DNA of 64,000 bases, from assembly GCA_964595625.1 (NCBI GenBank), contig CAZQQU010000004.1:1-64000 (forward strand). The letters run 5' to 3'. A model generated the notes under the pieces. The model was given only the letters and a program-made list of their open reading frames with translations. It was not told the DNA's origin and searched no databases. The position numbers were made by a program, and so were the translations under genes. This document shows, one piece after another, positions 16,898 to 25,579 of the stretch. The DNA comes from CAZQQU01 sp964595625 (lineage in GTDB: Bacteria; Bacteroidota; Bacteroidia; Flavobacteriales; Flavobacteriaceae). Each line of letters opens with the position of its first letter. Position 1 is the first letter of the stretch.

Positions 16898-18121
16898 TTA
16901 CGATTTCGGAAAGCACAGATAGTTTTTTGTCCACTTTTCAGTCAAATACCTACTGGTAAACAACCCACTCACTTGGGCAATATCTTGTACTTTCCCTTTG
17001 GTTGTCAATACATTTATTTGTTCAATCTCTCTATCATAGGCCTTGTTAAATATGCTTCCGTTAAAAACAAAATAACCGGCTTCTTCCTCGCTTATATTGT
17101 ATTGCTGTTGGATTTCTTGAATTTTTTTTTCATACAATTTCTGTGGAAAAACCTCGGTAATCACCTTGATTTTTAACAACTTTCGGTGTAATAAACGTCG
17201 GCATAAATCACTCAAAACAAAATCTGCATGGTGTTGCCATTGGTTCACGGCACTCATTAACACACTGTCGTCTAAGCCCGCGTAAATATCTAACACTTCT
17301 TCAGAAAATTGGTTCCGATTGATTGAGTTTTTTAAAAAAAATTGCAAATCGGGATGTGCCGGTAGCGATTGCCCCTTTTGGGAGAGCTCTTTAGCTCTTT
17401 TCAATATGTTTCCTAACAGCATTTCGGCTCCCATACTGGTTTTGTGCAGGTACACCTGCCAGTACATAAACCGACGAGCCAATAAAAATTTCTCCAACGA
17501 ATAAATTCCTTTTTCTTCAATCACTAAGGTATTATTGACCACATTTAGCATCGCTATTAATCGTTCGGAATTGATATTTCCCTCCGGTGTACCGGCATAA
17601 AAACTATCTCTTTTCAGATAATCGAGTCGATCCATATCAAGTTGCCCAGACACCAATGCACATAAAAATTTTTTGGAATATTGACCTTTAAAAATAGCGA
17701 TTGCCTTAGTCAATTTTTGATCAAAAATCTGATTGAGCCGGTTCATAAATAGCAACGAAATTGTTTCATGATTAACCTCTTCCACTATACTGTTTTCCAT
17801 GGCATGAGAAAAAGGTCCGTGTCCAATATCGTGTAATAATATGGCGATATAGAGAGCTTCTTCTTCCTCTGGTGTAATCTCTACCTCTTTAGAACGCAAA
17901 GAATGGACTGCTTTTTGCATGAGATGAAGAGCACCGAGGGCGTGTTGAAACCGGTTGTGATGCGCCCCAGGAAACACCAAATACGAAAGCCCCATTTGGG
18001 AGATTCTTCTTAAACGCTGAAAATACGGATGTTCAATCAATTCATAAACAATCGGTGTAGCGAGGGAAATAAATCCGTAAATTGGGTCGTTTAATGTAAA
18101 AAAATTAGTGTCTGGTTTCAA
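16898..18121 (-). CDS. HD-domain phosphohydrolase, dNTPase-like
   Basis: About 407 residues of an HD-superfamily metal-dependent phosphohydrolase related to dGTP triphosphohydrolase/SAMHD1-type proteins common in Flavobacteria. The metal-binding set is visible: HHNRFQHALGALHLM, then LLHDIGHGPFSHAMEN (HD pair), then DMDRLDYLKRD. Family members begin about ten residues before NDPIYGFI, which points to TTG 18119-18121. A longer frame could begin at TTG 18148, but that codon lies inside a TATCTTTG promoter box and is unlikely to be in the mRNA. It heads the lpxD-lpxC-lpxA-efp run. Its nucleotide substrate is unknown. Confidence 0.85.
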   Translation of the reverse strand: MKPDTNFFTLNDPIYGFISLATPIVYELIEHPYFQRLRRISQMGLSYLVFPGAHHNRFQHALGALHLMQKAVHSLRSKEVEITPEEEEALYIAILLHDIGHGPFSHAMENSIVEEVNHETISLLFMNRLNQIFDQKLTKAIAIFKGQYSKKFLCALVSGQLDMDRLDYLKRDSFYAGTPEGNINSERLIAMLNVVNNTLVIEEKGIYSLEKFLLARRFMYWQVYLHKTSMGAEMLLGNILKRAKELSQKGQSLPAHPDLQFFLKNSINRNQFSEEVLDIYAGLDDSVLMSAVNQWQHHADFVLSDLCRRLLHRKLLKIKVITEVFPQKLYEKKIQEIQQQYNISEEEAGYFVFNGSIFNKAYDREIEQINVLTTKGKVQDIAQVSGLFTSRYLTEKWTKNYLCFPKS

Positions 18122-18145
18122 CAGAATTTTTTTAATTATAATGAA

Positions 18146-18153
18146 CAAAGATA
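18146..18153 (-). promoter_or_regulatory. TATCTTTG -7 box of the HD gene
   Basis: A TAnnTTTG match on the minus strand, in the 90-bp region shared with porX, which is divergent. It overlaps the upstream candidate start TTG 18146-18148 and thereby favours the later start at 18121. Confidence 0.55.
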
Positions 18154-18211
18154 ACTAATTTTAAAACGGTGATAAAACCCTTTTTTTAACAACAAAATAA
18201 ACAACACATAT

Positions 18212-19762
18212 ATGAATAAACTAAAGATACTCTGGGTGGACGATGAAATCGATTTATTAAAACCCCACATACTTTTTTTAGAACAACGCAATTATGAAGT
18301 TACCACGGTTCAAAGTGGTACTGAAGCCTTAGAAGAAATTGCAAAAAATCATTTCGACATCGTTTTTTTGGACGAAAACATGCCGGGTATCAGTGGTTTA
18401 GAAACCCTGACGGGAATTAAAGAGCAAAAAACCAATCTCCCGGTAGTGATGATTACAAAAAGCGAGGAAGAATACATCATGGAAGAGGCCATTGGTTCTA
18501 AAATTGCCGATTACCTAATCAAGCCCGTCAACCCCAACCAAATTTTACTGTCGTTGAAAAAAACTCTGGACAATTCGCGCTTGGTGACTCAAAAGACAAC
18601 GACGGGTTATCAACAAGAATTTCGAAAAATTGCCATGGATTTATCTATGGTCAACTCCAAGGAAGAATGGGTAGAGTTGTATCAAAAATTGATGTATTGG
18701 GAATTGCAATTAGAAGATGTCGACGATCCGGGCATGTTTGAAATATTGGAATCACAAAAAAGTGAAGCCAACATACAGTTTGGTAAATTCATCGATAAAA
18801 ACTACGCTAGCTGGTTTGAAAAAAATGCCGATGCCCCGGTGATGTCTCATACTTTGTTTCGGGAGTGGGTAGTGCCTGAATTGCAAAAAGACAAGCAATT
18901 ACTTTTGGTGGTGATCGATAATTTGAGATACGACCAATGGAAAGTTCTAGAACCGATATTAAACAACCAGTATAGAAAAACTAAAGAGGAGTCCTATTTT
19001 AGTATTTTACCTACGGCCACCCAATATGCTCGCAATGCCATTTTCTCGGGTTTGATGCCGGTAGATATGGAAAAACTGCATCCTAATTTATGGTTAAATG
19101 ATACCGATGAGGGAGGTAAAAATATGTACGAAGCGGAATTTCTAAAAAGTCAGTTAAAACGTTTGGGGTTGGACATACTGTGGAGTTATGAAAAAATTTC
19201 CAGCCTACGACAAGGAAAAAAGTACGCCGAAAACTTCAAAACCCAAAAAGAGAATAAACTTGCTTGTGTGGTATATAATTTTGTGGATATGATTTCTCAC
19301 GCAAAAACCGAAATGGAGGTCATCAAAGAACTGGCCTCTACTGACAAATCCTATCGTTCGTTAACCTTGAGTTGGTTTAAAAACTCTCCGCTGTTTGAAA
19401 CCTTACAACAAGCAGCGCAGATGGGCTTCAAAGTGATCATCACCACAGACCATGGTACTATTAATGTCAAAAACCCCTCCAAAGTAATCGGAGATAAAAA
19501 TACCAGTTTAAATCTGCGGTACAAAACCGGAAAAAGTCTTACCTATGACGAAAAAGATGTGTTGGCAGTAAAAAATCCTATAGAAATTAGATTGCCTTCC
19601 ATCAATATGAGTAGTTCGTTTATCTTTGCAAAGGGAGATTTGTTTTTTGCCTATCCCAATAACTACAATCAATATGTAAACTATTATCGAAATACCTACC
19701 AACACGGAGGGGTTTCGTTAGAAGAAATGATTATTCCATTTGTGGTACTTGAACCCAAATAA
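18212..19762 (+). CDS. porX: PorX-type response regulator with PglZ phosphatase-like effector domain
   Basis: 516 residues, matching the size of PorX, the regulator of T9SS genes in Porphyromonas and Flavobacteria. Residues 1-120 are a receiver domain: acidic pocket VDDEID (Asp10, Asp11), phosphorylation site Asp54 in FLDENMPG, Lys104 in LIKPVN. Residues about 230-516 are a PglZ/alkaline-phosphatase-superfamily domain: VVIDNLRYDQW, SILPTATQYARNAIFSG (nucleophile-type Thr), ITTDHGT (metal Asp and His). The effector has been described as a zinc phosphodiesterase rather than a DNA-binding domain. The partner kinase PorY is not in the window. It is first in a plus-strand run with tsaE, an ABM gene, gldF and gldG. 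Confidence 0.93.
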   Translation: MNKLKILWVDDEIDLLKPHILFLEQRNYEVTTVQSGTEALEEIAKNHFDIVFLDENMPGISGLETLTGIKEQKTNLPVVMITKSEEEYIMEEAIGSKIADYLIKPVNPNQILLSLKKTLDNSRLVTQKTTTGYQQEFRKIAMDLSMVNSKEEWVELYQKLMYWELQLEDVDDPGMFEILESQKSEANIQFGKFIDKNYASWFEKNADAPVMSHTLFREWVVPELQKDKQLLLVVIDNLRYDQWKVLEPILNNQYRKTKEESYFSILPTATQYARNAIFSGLMPVDMEKLHPNLWLNDTDEGGKNMYEAEFLKSQLKRLGLDILWSYEKISSLRQGKKYAENFKTQKENKLACVVYNFVDMISHAKTEMEVIKELASTDKSYRSLTLSWFKNSPLFETLQQAAQMGFKVIITTDHGTINVKNPSKVIGDKNTSLNLRYKTGKSLTYDEKDVLAVKNPIEIRLPSINMSSSFIFAKGDLFFAYPNNYNQYVNYYRNTYQHGGVSLEEMIIPFVVLEPK

Positions 19763-19764
19763 CT

Positions 19765-20169
19765 ATGACAATTACCTATCATGTAGACCAACTCCCAGAG
19801 ATTGCCTCCCAACTCGTTGGGGCTTTCACCCATAAAACCTTGCTATTTTATGGTGAAATGGGAGCCGGAAAAACTACATTTATTAAAGAATTAGCTCGCC
19901 AGTTGGGTTTTACAAACCTGGTGAATAGTCCTACATTTAGTTTGGTAAACGAATATGAAAACGCTACAGGTAAATTGTATCATTTTGATTTTTACAGAAT
20001 TAACCACCCCACAGAAGCCATGGATATGGGAATTGAAGAATATTTGTATGCCGACGCTTGGGTAATGATTGAATGGCCTGAGAAAATCAACAGTTTACTT
20101 CCTGAGAAATTTCATAAAATTGTACTCGAAAAAAACGGTTTACAAACTCGAACACTAACGCTAAGTTAA
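19765..20169 (+). CDS. tsaE: tRNA threonylcarbamoyladenosine synthesis ATPase TsaE
   Basis: A 134-residue P-loop ATPase that works with TsaB and TsaD in making t6A37 on ANN-decoding tRNAs. Walker A is GEMGAGKTTFIKELARQLG. The family motifs SPTFSLVNEYE and HFDFYRI are present, and the Walker B-like WVMIEWPEKI is near the end. It starts 2 nt after porX. The companion TsaC enzyme of the same pathway is encoded separately at 33421-33981. Confidence 0.95.
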   Translation: MTITYHVDQLPEIASQLVGAFTHKTLLFYGEMGAGKTTFIKELARQLGFTNLVNSPTFSLVNEYENATGKLYHFDFYRINHPTEAMDMGIEEYLYADAWVMIEWPEKINSLLPEKFHKIVLEKNGLQTRTLTLS

Positions 20170-20180
20170 TTATACGTCCT

Positions 20181-20474
20181 ATGTTTACACGTCTTGTTAA
20201 AATGGAATTTGAAGAGAAAAATATCGAACTATTTCTCAAAAACTTCAAGCAAGTCAAAGAGCAAATCCGGCAATTTCCAGGATGCACTTTTCTGGAACTT
20301 TACCAAGATAAAAGTAATCCCACGGTCTTTTTTACTTATAGCCGATGGCAAAATGAAACGGATTTAGAAAATTACAGAAGCAGTCCATTGTTTCAGGAAG
20401 TGTGGACTTTTACCAAAAAACTATTTGCTAACAAACCCCAAGCGTGGAGTGTAGATACACTTTACAGTCTCTAA
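20181..20474 (+). CDS. Antibiotic-biosynthesis-monooxygenase (ABM) fold protein
   Basis: 97 residues with the dimeric ferredoxin-like ABM pattern: an N-terminal strand MFTRLVKMEF, a helix, GCTFLELYQDKSNPTVFFTY, SRWQNETDLENYRSSPLF, and a C-terminal AWSVDTLYSL. Related proteins include small monooxygenases and haem- or quinone-handling enzymes, but many are of unknown role. The gene sits 11 nt after tsaE and 11 nt before gldF, so it is part of the operon. A link to secretion or gliding is not shown by the sequence. Confidence 0.82.
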   Translation: MFTRLVKMEFEEKNIELFLKNFKQVKEQIRQFPGCTFLELYQDKSNPTVFFTYSRWQNETDLENYRSSPLFQEVWTFTKKLFANKPQAWSVDTLYSL

Positions 20475-20485
20475 TTACTTAGCCC

Positions 20486-21217
20486 ATGTTTATTATAGCT
20501 GCCAAAGAAATTCGTTCGTTTTTTAGTTCCGCCACCGGCTATTTGGTGATTGCTGTATTTTTGGTAGTCAACGGCTTGTTTTTATGGGTTTTTCAAGGAA
20601 ATTTTAATGTATTCGACTCCGGTTTTGCCGATTTACAGCCTTTTTTTCAACTCGCCCCTTGGATACTTATTTTTTTAGCGACAGCGGTAACTATGCGAAG
20701 CTTTAGCGAAGAAAAAAAAACCGGAACCATCGAATTGTTATTGACCAAACCTATTTCTATAAACCACTTAGTTTTTGGGAAATATTTGGGTGCGTTGTTC
20801 TTAATCTGTATTGCGCTCTTACCCACCTTATCCTATATACTCACTATTTCAGCTTTGGGTAACCCTACGGGAAACTGGGATGTAGGCAGTACATTGGGTT
20901 CTTATGCGGGTCTGTTTTTTATATCGTTAGCCCTTACCGCCATTGGTGTTTTTAGTTCTACCCTGTCCGATAACCAAATCGTCGTATTTATTATCGGTTT
21001 GTTTCTGTGTTTTTTTCTCTATTATGGCTTTGAGGGTATAGCTTCCTACAGCTGGTTTGGAAACTGGGATTACACCGTTTCACGTATGGGAATGCTCGCC
21101 CATTTTCAGAGTATGTCACGGGGGGTGATCGACACCCGAGAAGTTATTTATTTTATGAGTATTGCCGCTTTTTTTCTGGCACTTACTAGTTGGCAGCTAA
21201 AGTCAAAAAAAAGATGA
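20486..21217 (+). CDS. gldF: Gliding motility ABC transporter permease GldF
   Basis: A 243-residue ABC-2-type inner-membrane permease with six hydrophobic segments, starting YLVIAVFLVVNGLFLWVF. The conserved cytoplasmic loop MRSFSEEKKTGTIELLLTKP follows helix 2, as in NosY/GldF proteins. GldF and GldG pair with the ATPase GldA in Flavobacterium; gldA is not in the window. The last codons overlap the gldG start as ATGA. Confidence 0.95.
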   Translation: MFIIAAKEIRSFFSSATGYLVIAVFLVVNGLFLWVFQGNFNVFDSGFADLQPFFQLAPWILIFLATAVTMRSFSEEKKTGTIELLLTKPISINHLVFGKYLGALFLICIALLPTLSYILTISALGNPTGNWDVGSTLGSYAGLFFISLALTAIGVFSSTLSDNQIVVFIIGLFLCFFLYYGFEGIASYSWFGNWDYTVSRMGMLAHFQSMSRGVIDTREVIYFMSIAAFFLALTSWQLKSKKR

Positions 21218-22890
21218 GAAAGAATCAACCTTTACTGCGGATTGTAATTATTTTAATAGTTGTCAATATACTTAGCAGCTACTATTATAAGCGTTTTGAC
21301 CTGACCCAAGACAAACGTTATACCTTGTCTGAAGCTGCTTTACAGACCATTGAAGGTCTGGACCAACCGTTGCTGGTCGAAGTATTACTCGAAGGTAATT
21401 TCCCGGCTGAATTCAAAAGACTACAACACGAAACCCGACAACTTTTAGAAGAGTTTGCCTCTCAGAACCGCAATATTAAATACCAGTTTATCAACCCAAC
21501 CGAAGATGCTGAACACGCCGAAGAAGTACAATGGCAATTAGCTGAATTGGGTATTTTACCTGCACAAGTAACCGTTCAAGACGGAAGTGCTATGCGTCAA
21601 GAATTGATTTACCCATGGGCAGTGATCAGTTTTCAAGAACGGATGGTTAAAGTTCCTCTTCTAAAAAATCAATTGGGAAGTACCCCCGAAGAACGGATCA
21701 CTAATTCCATTCAAAATCTAGAATATGCTTTTGCAGATGGCTTTAACAAAATTATACATCCCAAGAAGAGGAAAGTTGCCGTACTCAAAGGTAACGGACA
21801 AGTGTCCGACCGTTTTATCGCTGATTTTATAAGCACCCTCAAAGAATATTACTACATCGGCGCATTTACATTAGATTCGGTAGCGAATAACCCAATAAAA
21901 ACTCTGAATCAATTAAACGAATATGACCTACTAATTTCGGCGGGACCGACCGAAACTTTTACCGATTCAGAAAAATATGTACTGGACCAATACACCATGA
22001 AAGGTGGGAAAAGTCTCTGGCTGATAGATCAGGTGGATATCACTCGTGATAGTTTGATGGCACACGGTAAAACCTTTGCTTTTGGCAGAGATCTCAATCT
22101 AACTGATATGTTTTTCCGCTATGGGGTTCGAATTAATCCTATACTGGTCAACGACCCCTATTCTGCCCCCATGGTATTGGCTATCGGATCGGGTAGTGAC
22201 ACCCAGTACCAGCAATATCCTTGGTTCTACTCACCCCTGACAGTCAGTAATAATCGTCATCCCATAGTCCATAACATCGAAGCTGTCAAATTTGATTTTG
22301 CTTCGCAAATAGATACCTTAGAAAATGATGTTAAAAAAACCATTTTACTGAGTACTTCGCCCATTACCCGCTTGATCGGCACTCCTACGGCTATCCAATT
22401 GGATGAAATAGACCACTATCTGCAAATTATTAATCAAGGGCCGGATCCCAGCCAATTCTCGGCCGGAGAAGTACCCTTGGCCGTGTTGCTAGAAGGTAAT
22501 TTTACCTCGGCATTCAGAAACCGAGTAAAACCCTTTAAATGGTCTGAACATAGCGACCAAAGTGTCGAAACTATGATGATAGTCATTTCCGACAGTGATG
22601 TAATTAAAAATCAAATGGACGGCAATCGTCCGATGGAATTGGGTTACGACAAATGGACCAATATGCGTTATGGAAATAAAGAGTTTTTACTCAATGCAGT
22701 CAATTATTTACTGGATGATAGCGGACTTATTAACATCCGAAGTAAGGTGGTCACCTTACCCTTTTTAGATACTCCAAAAGTGATTCAGCAAAGAAACCAA
22801 TGGCAAATCACCAATCTCCTATTACCCTTAGTGATTTTAGCACTCATCGGACTGATTTTTTACTATTTTAGAAAACGTAGTTATACTTGA
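21214..22890 (+). CDS. gldG: Gliding motility ABC transporter substrate-binding-like protein GldG
   Basis: 558 residues. An N-terminal membrane anchor (LLRIVIILIVVNILSSYYY) is followed by the conserved RFDLTQDKRYTLSEAA, and a large GldG/ABC-type uncharacterised periplasmic domain (DUF4350/IFT52-like) fills the middle. A C-terminal membrane helix (LLLPLVILALIGLIFYYF) ends with basic residues. ATG 21214 gives a 4-nt ATGA overlap with gldF and is preferred over a TTG 24 nt upstream. Part of the porX-to-gldG run. Confidence 0.95.
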   Translation: MRKNQPLLRIVIILIVVNILSSYYYKRFDLTQDKRYTLSEAALQTIEGLDQPLLVEVLLEGNFPAEFKRLQHETRQLLEEFASQNRNIKYQFINPTEDAEHAEEVQWQLAELGILPAQVTVQDGSAMRQELIYPWAVISFQERMVKVPLLKNQLGSTPEERITNSIQNLEYAFADGFNKIIHPKKRKVAVLKGNGQVSDRFIADFISTLKEYYYIGAFTLDSVANNPIKTLNQLNEYDLLISAGPTETFTDSEKYVLDQYTMKGGKSLWLIDQVDITRDSLMAHGKTFAFGRDLNLTDMFFRYGVRINPILVNDPYSAPMVLAIGSGSDTQYQQYPWFYSPLTVSNNRHPIVHNIEAVKFDFASQIDTLENDVKKTILLSTSPITRLIGTPTAIQLDEIDHYLQIINQGPDPSQFSAGEVPLAVLLEGNFTSAFRNRVKPFKWSEHSDQSVETMMIVISDSDVIKNQMDGNRPMELGYDKWTNMRYGNKEFLLNAVNYLLDDSGLINIRSKVVTLPFLDTPKVIQQRNQWQITNLLLPLVILALIGLIFYYFRKRSYT

Positions 22891-22931
22891 TTTTTGTTAA
22901 TAAATTTATTTTATCTTTAAGCTTATTGCAA

Positions 22932-22939
22932 TATATTTG
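22932..22939 (+). promoter_or_regulatory. TATATTTG -7 box of dnaN
   Basis: A TAnnTTTG match 32 nt before the dnaN ATG, in the 81-bp gap after gldG. No well-placed -33 TTG. Confidence 0.55.
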
Positions 22940-22971
22940 TAACCCTTCATAATAAGAAATCCGAAGAAAAA

Positions 22972-24090
22972 ATGAAATTTATCGTATCGAGTTCTTTACT
23001 GTTAAAACAACTACAAACAGTGGGTGGAATTGTCAATGCCAACAATTCGTTGCCTATTTTAGACAATTTTCTATTTGAAATCCATAATAACACGCTGCAA
23101 GTTACAGCTTCCGACTTAGAAACCACTGTTACTTCGCGCCTTGAAATCGAAAGTACCGACCAAGGATCCATAGCTGTTCCGGCGCGTTTATTAACTGAAA
23201 TTTTAAAGAATTTCCCGGAACAACCCCTAACTTTTGTGGTCAAGGATAACCATACCATTGAGATCAGTTCGGGACAAGGAAATTACTCCTTAGCTTATGC
23301 ATCGGGAGACGAATTTCCGAAAACCATTGAAGTTGAAAACCCAGGTACTACCCACATCCAAGCCGATATTTTAGCCAATGCCATCAGTAAAACCATTTTT
23401 GCTGCTGGTAACGACGATTTACGTCCGGTGATGAGTGGTGTGTTTTTTCAACTTTCTACAGATAAACTTACTTTCGTAGCTACCGATGCCCACAAGCTAG
23501 TAAAATACACCCGCGAAGATGTTAAAGCTGAAAATAATGCAGAGTTTATTATGCCTAAAAAACCCCTGCAGTTGTTAAAAAATATCTTAGCCGGTAGTGA
23601 AGATCAGGTAACCATTGAATACAACGAATCAAACGCTCGATTTAGTTTTGATAATTTTGTGCTTATCTCTCGCTTAATCGACGGTAAATACCCCAATTAC
23701 GAAGCAGTAATTCCCAAAGAAAATCCTAATAAGCTTACCATTGACAAGCAACTTTTCTTAAGCTCGGTAAAAAGGGTTTCTATTTTCTCTAATAAAAGTA
23801 CCCACCAAATACGGCTTAAAATTGCCGGAGCTGAACTCAATGTATCTGCGGAAGACATCGATTATTCCAACAAGGCCGAAGAGCGATTGAGCTGTAATTA
23901 TCAAGGCGATGATATCCAAATCGGATTTAACTCACGTTTTTTATCTGAAATGCTTTCTAATTTGTCTTGCGACGAAATTAATCTCGAAATGTCCTTACCC
24001 AATCGCGCCGGTATTCTGACTCCGGCAGACGGTTTAGACCCGGGAGAAAGCATTGTGATGCTGGTAATGCCGGTAATGCTTAATAGCTAA
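22972..24090 (+). CDS. dnaN: DNA polymerase III sliding clamp (beta subunit)
   Basis: 372 residues, the usual length for the three-domain beta clamp, which encircles DNA and tethers polymerase III. Recognisable features are the first-domain MKFIVSSSLLLKQLQTVGG, ISRLIDGKYPNYEAVIP at the second/third-domain boundary, NVSAEDIDYSNKAEE, and the C-terminal VMLVMPVML, which carries the usual M-P-V/M-R-like ending. It stands alone with its own promoter and a following hairpin; dnaA is not adjacent, so this is not an origin-linked dnaN. Confidence 0.98.
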   Translation: MKFIVSSSLLLKQLQTVGGIVNANNSLPILDNFLFEIHNNTLQVTASDLETTVTSRLEIESTDQGSIAVPARLLTEILKNFPEQPLTFVVKDNHTIEISSGQGNYSLAYASGDEFPKTIEVENPGTTHIQADILANAISKTIFAAGNDDLRPVMSGVFFQLSTDKLTFVATDAHKLVKYTREDVKAENNAEFIMPKKPLQLLKNILAGSEDQVTIEYNESNARFSFDNFVLISRLIDGKYPNYEAVIPKENPNKLTIDKQLFLSSVKRVSIFSNKSTHQIRLKIAGAELNVSAEDIDYSNKAEERLSCNYQGDDIQIGFNSRFLSEMLSNLSCDEINLEMSLPNRAGILTPADGLDPGESIVMLVMPVMLNS

Positions 24091-24113
24091 TACAGACTAC
24101 TATATAAACATAT

Positions 24114-24181
24114 AACAGTCTGGAGAGTGTGCTTTTAAAGCTCTAATCAGAGTCAAAAGCCAAACCACTTTCCAGACTGTT
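24114..24181. terminator. Extended, nested hairpin between dnaN and the DUF4870 gene
   Basis: The outer arms aacagtctgga (24114-24124) and tccagactgtt (24171-24181) are continued by agtg/cact. Inside is a second set, gctttt/aaaagc and ctct/agag around aatc. A T-run follows on the plus strand. It lies between convergent genes and can serve both. It is longer and more branched than the other terminators in the window. Confidence 0.65.
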
Positions 24182-24184
24182 TTT

Positions 24185-24550
24185 TTATTTTATAAATCGA
24201 ATCACAAAGGGATACACTGTTAATTGACCGTTATACGCTCGGTAGGCATTGATAATCGGGAAAAGAATCATCATAAACACGATAAGTATCATACCTATCA
24301 TGCCGACTAGAAACACTAGTAATAACGGAACACACAACAACAAATACAACAGGCAACTCAATTGAAAATTAACAACCTCTTTACCCTGAGCATCCATAGA
24401 AACTATTTTATCTTTGTGTAAGAGCCAAATCACTAGGGGAATAAGTACTCCACCTATAACAGTTACACAATTTGCTAATTGTGATAAGTGCAACACCGTA
24501 AGCCAGTTACGGTCCTCATATAAAATGGAATTGGAAGAAAAAGAACTCAT
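24185..24550 (-). CDS. DUF4870 (Tic20-like) small membrane protein
   Basis: 121 residues. The family-type N-terminus reads WLTVLHLSQLANCV, followed by GGVLIPLVIWLLHKDK and VVNFQLSCLLYLLLCVPLLL, with three to four membrane helices. The A/GKEVVNFQL stretch is characteristic of DUF4870. No biochemical role is established. It is convergent with dnaN, and the outer terminator arm ends 4 nt past its stop. Confidence 0.85.
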   Translation of the reverse strand: MSSFSSNSILYEDRNWLTVLHLSQLANCVTVIGGVLIPLVIWLLHKDKIVSMDAQGKEVVNFQLSCLLYLLLCVPLLLVFLVGMIGMILIVFMMILFPIINAYRAYNGQLTVYPFVIRFIK

Positions 24551-24663
24551 TTGATTTATATTTTTAATTGATGAACACCTATTAGATGAGAAATTCGGGT
24601 ATTTGTTACAAAAGATTGGCTATTTTCGATTTTTTTGTGCTCCGCTAAAAAACTTAATTGCGT

Positions 24664-24671
24664 TATATTTG
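24664..24671 (+). promoter_or_regulatory. TATATTTG -7 box directly before the acyltransferase
   Basis: A TAnnTTTG match with 8 nt between box and ATG 24680. It rules out the upstream TTG start at 24635 and predicts a leader of only a few nucleotides. Confidence 0.5.
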
Positions 24672-24679
24672 TAGCCTCC

Positions 24680-25579
24680 ATGGCCTTGTTAGTTTATATA
24701 CTTGCTTATCCATTATTGTGGCTGATTTCACGGATGCCTTTTCGGATACTTTATGTACTTTCCGACGGATTTTATGTGATTCTCTACTATGTTATTGGCT
24801 ACCGAAAAAAAACAGTACGTAACAACTTAGCAATCACCCTTCCTCACCTTTCGGGAAAAGAACTCCGACGGATTGAAAAAGCTTCTTACCGGCACTTTTG
24901 TGATATTTTACTTGAAATGGTTAAAACCCTCTCTATGAGTAAAAAAGAAATCGACCAGCGCTTTGTAATAACCAACCCCGAAACCTACTACCAAGTCGAA
25001 AAATCAAACAAAAGCATTATTGTTTTATGTGCCCACTACGCTACCTACGAATGGGTAGTAGCTGTAAATAACCATATTCATTTTAAAGGATACGGTATTT
25101 ATAAAAAAATTAATAATCCCTATTTTGACCAACTCATAAAAAAAATCCGAGCCCGTTTTAAAACCGAACTTATTCATATCCATGAAACCGGTAAAATCAT
25201 CAAATCCAACGAGCAAAAAAATATCCGGGCCAGTTATGGATTTGTGGCCGACCAATCGCCTCAACTCAAAAAAAGAGTACACTGGGACCATTTTATGGGC
25301 TTGGAAGTACCTGTTTATACCGGGGCCGAAATTTTGGCCAAACGATTTGATATGAATGTTATGTTCCTAAAAACTGAAAAAGTAAAACGGGGTCATTACC
25401 GGGCCACTTTCGAAATAATCACTACGGAACCTCGCTCGGTACCTGATTATGAGATTACCCGTGTTTTTTTAGACAAAGTAGAAAAACAGATTCATCAAGA
25501 TCCGGAATTCTATTTATGGACTCACAAACGGTGGAAACACCATGGCAAAAAACTAGCGGTACAAAACCAATCTAAGTAA
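24680..25579 (+). CDS. LpxL/HtrB-family lipid A or lysophospholipid acyltransferase
   Basis: 299 residues from ATG 24680. An N-terminal membrane anchor (LLVYILAYPLLWLISRMPF) leads to the conserved GYRKKTVRNNLAITLPHLS and the catalytic HX4E motif (AHYATYE). Further family blocks are GFVADQSPQ and a C-terminal FYLWTHKRWKH. The family adds secondary acyl chains to Kdo-lipid A at the inner membrane. The gene abuts the next CDS with no gap (TAA then ATG), so it is co-expressed with the LTA-synthase-like protein. The exact acyl acceptor cannot be told from sequence. Confidence 0.9.
   Translation: MALLVYILAYPLLWLISRMPFRILYVLSDGFYVILYYVIGYRKKTVRNNLAITLPHLSGKELRRIEKASYRHFCDILLEMVKTLSMSKKEIDQRFVITNPETYYQVEKSNKSIIVLCAHYATYEWVVAVNNHIHFKGYGIYKKINNPYFDQLIKKIRARFKTELIHIHETGKIIKSNEQKNIRASYGFVADQSPQLKKRVHWDHFMGLEVPVYTGAEILAKRFDMNVMFLKTEKVKRGHYRATFEIITTEPRSVPDYEITRVFLDKVEKQIHQDPEFYLWTHKRWKHHGKKLAVQNQSK

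Noticed and set aside
22972..24090. dnaN as a marker of the replication origin
   Set aside because: No dnaA, recF or gyrB nearby and no DnaA-box cluster seen; the neighbours are gldG and a DUF4870 gene.
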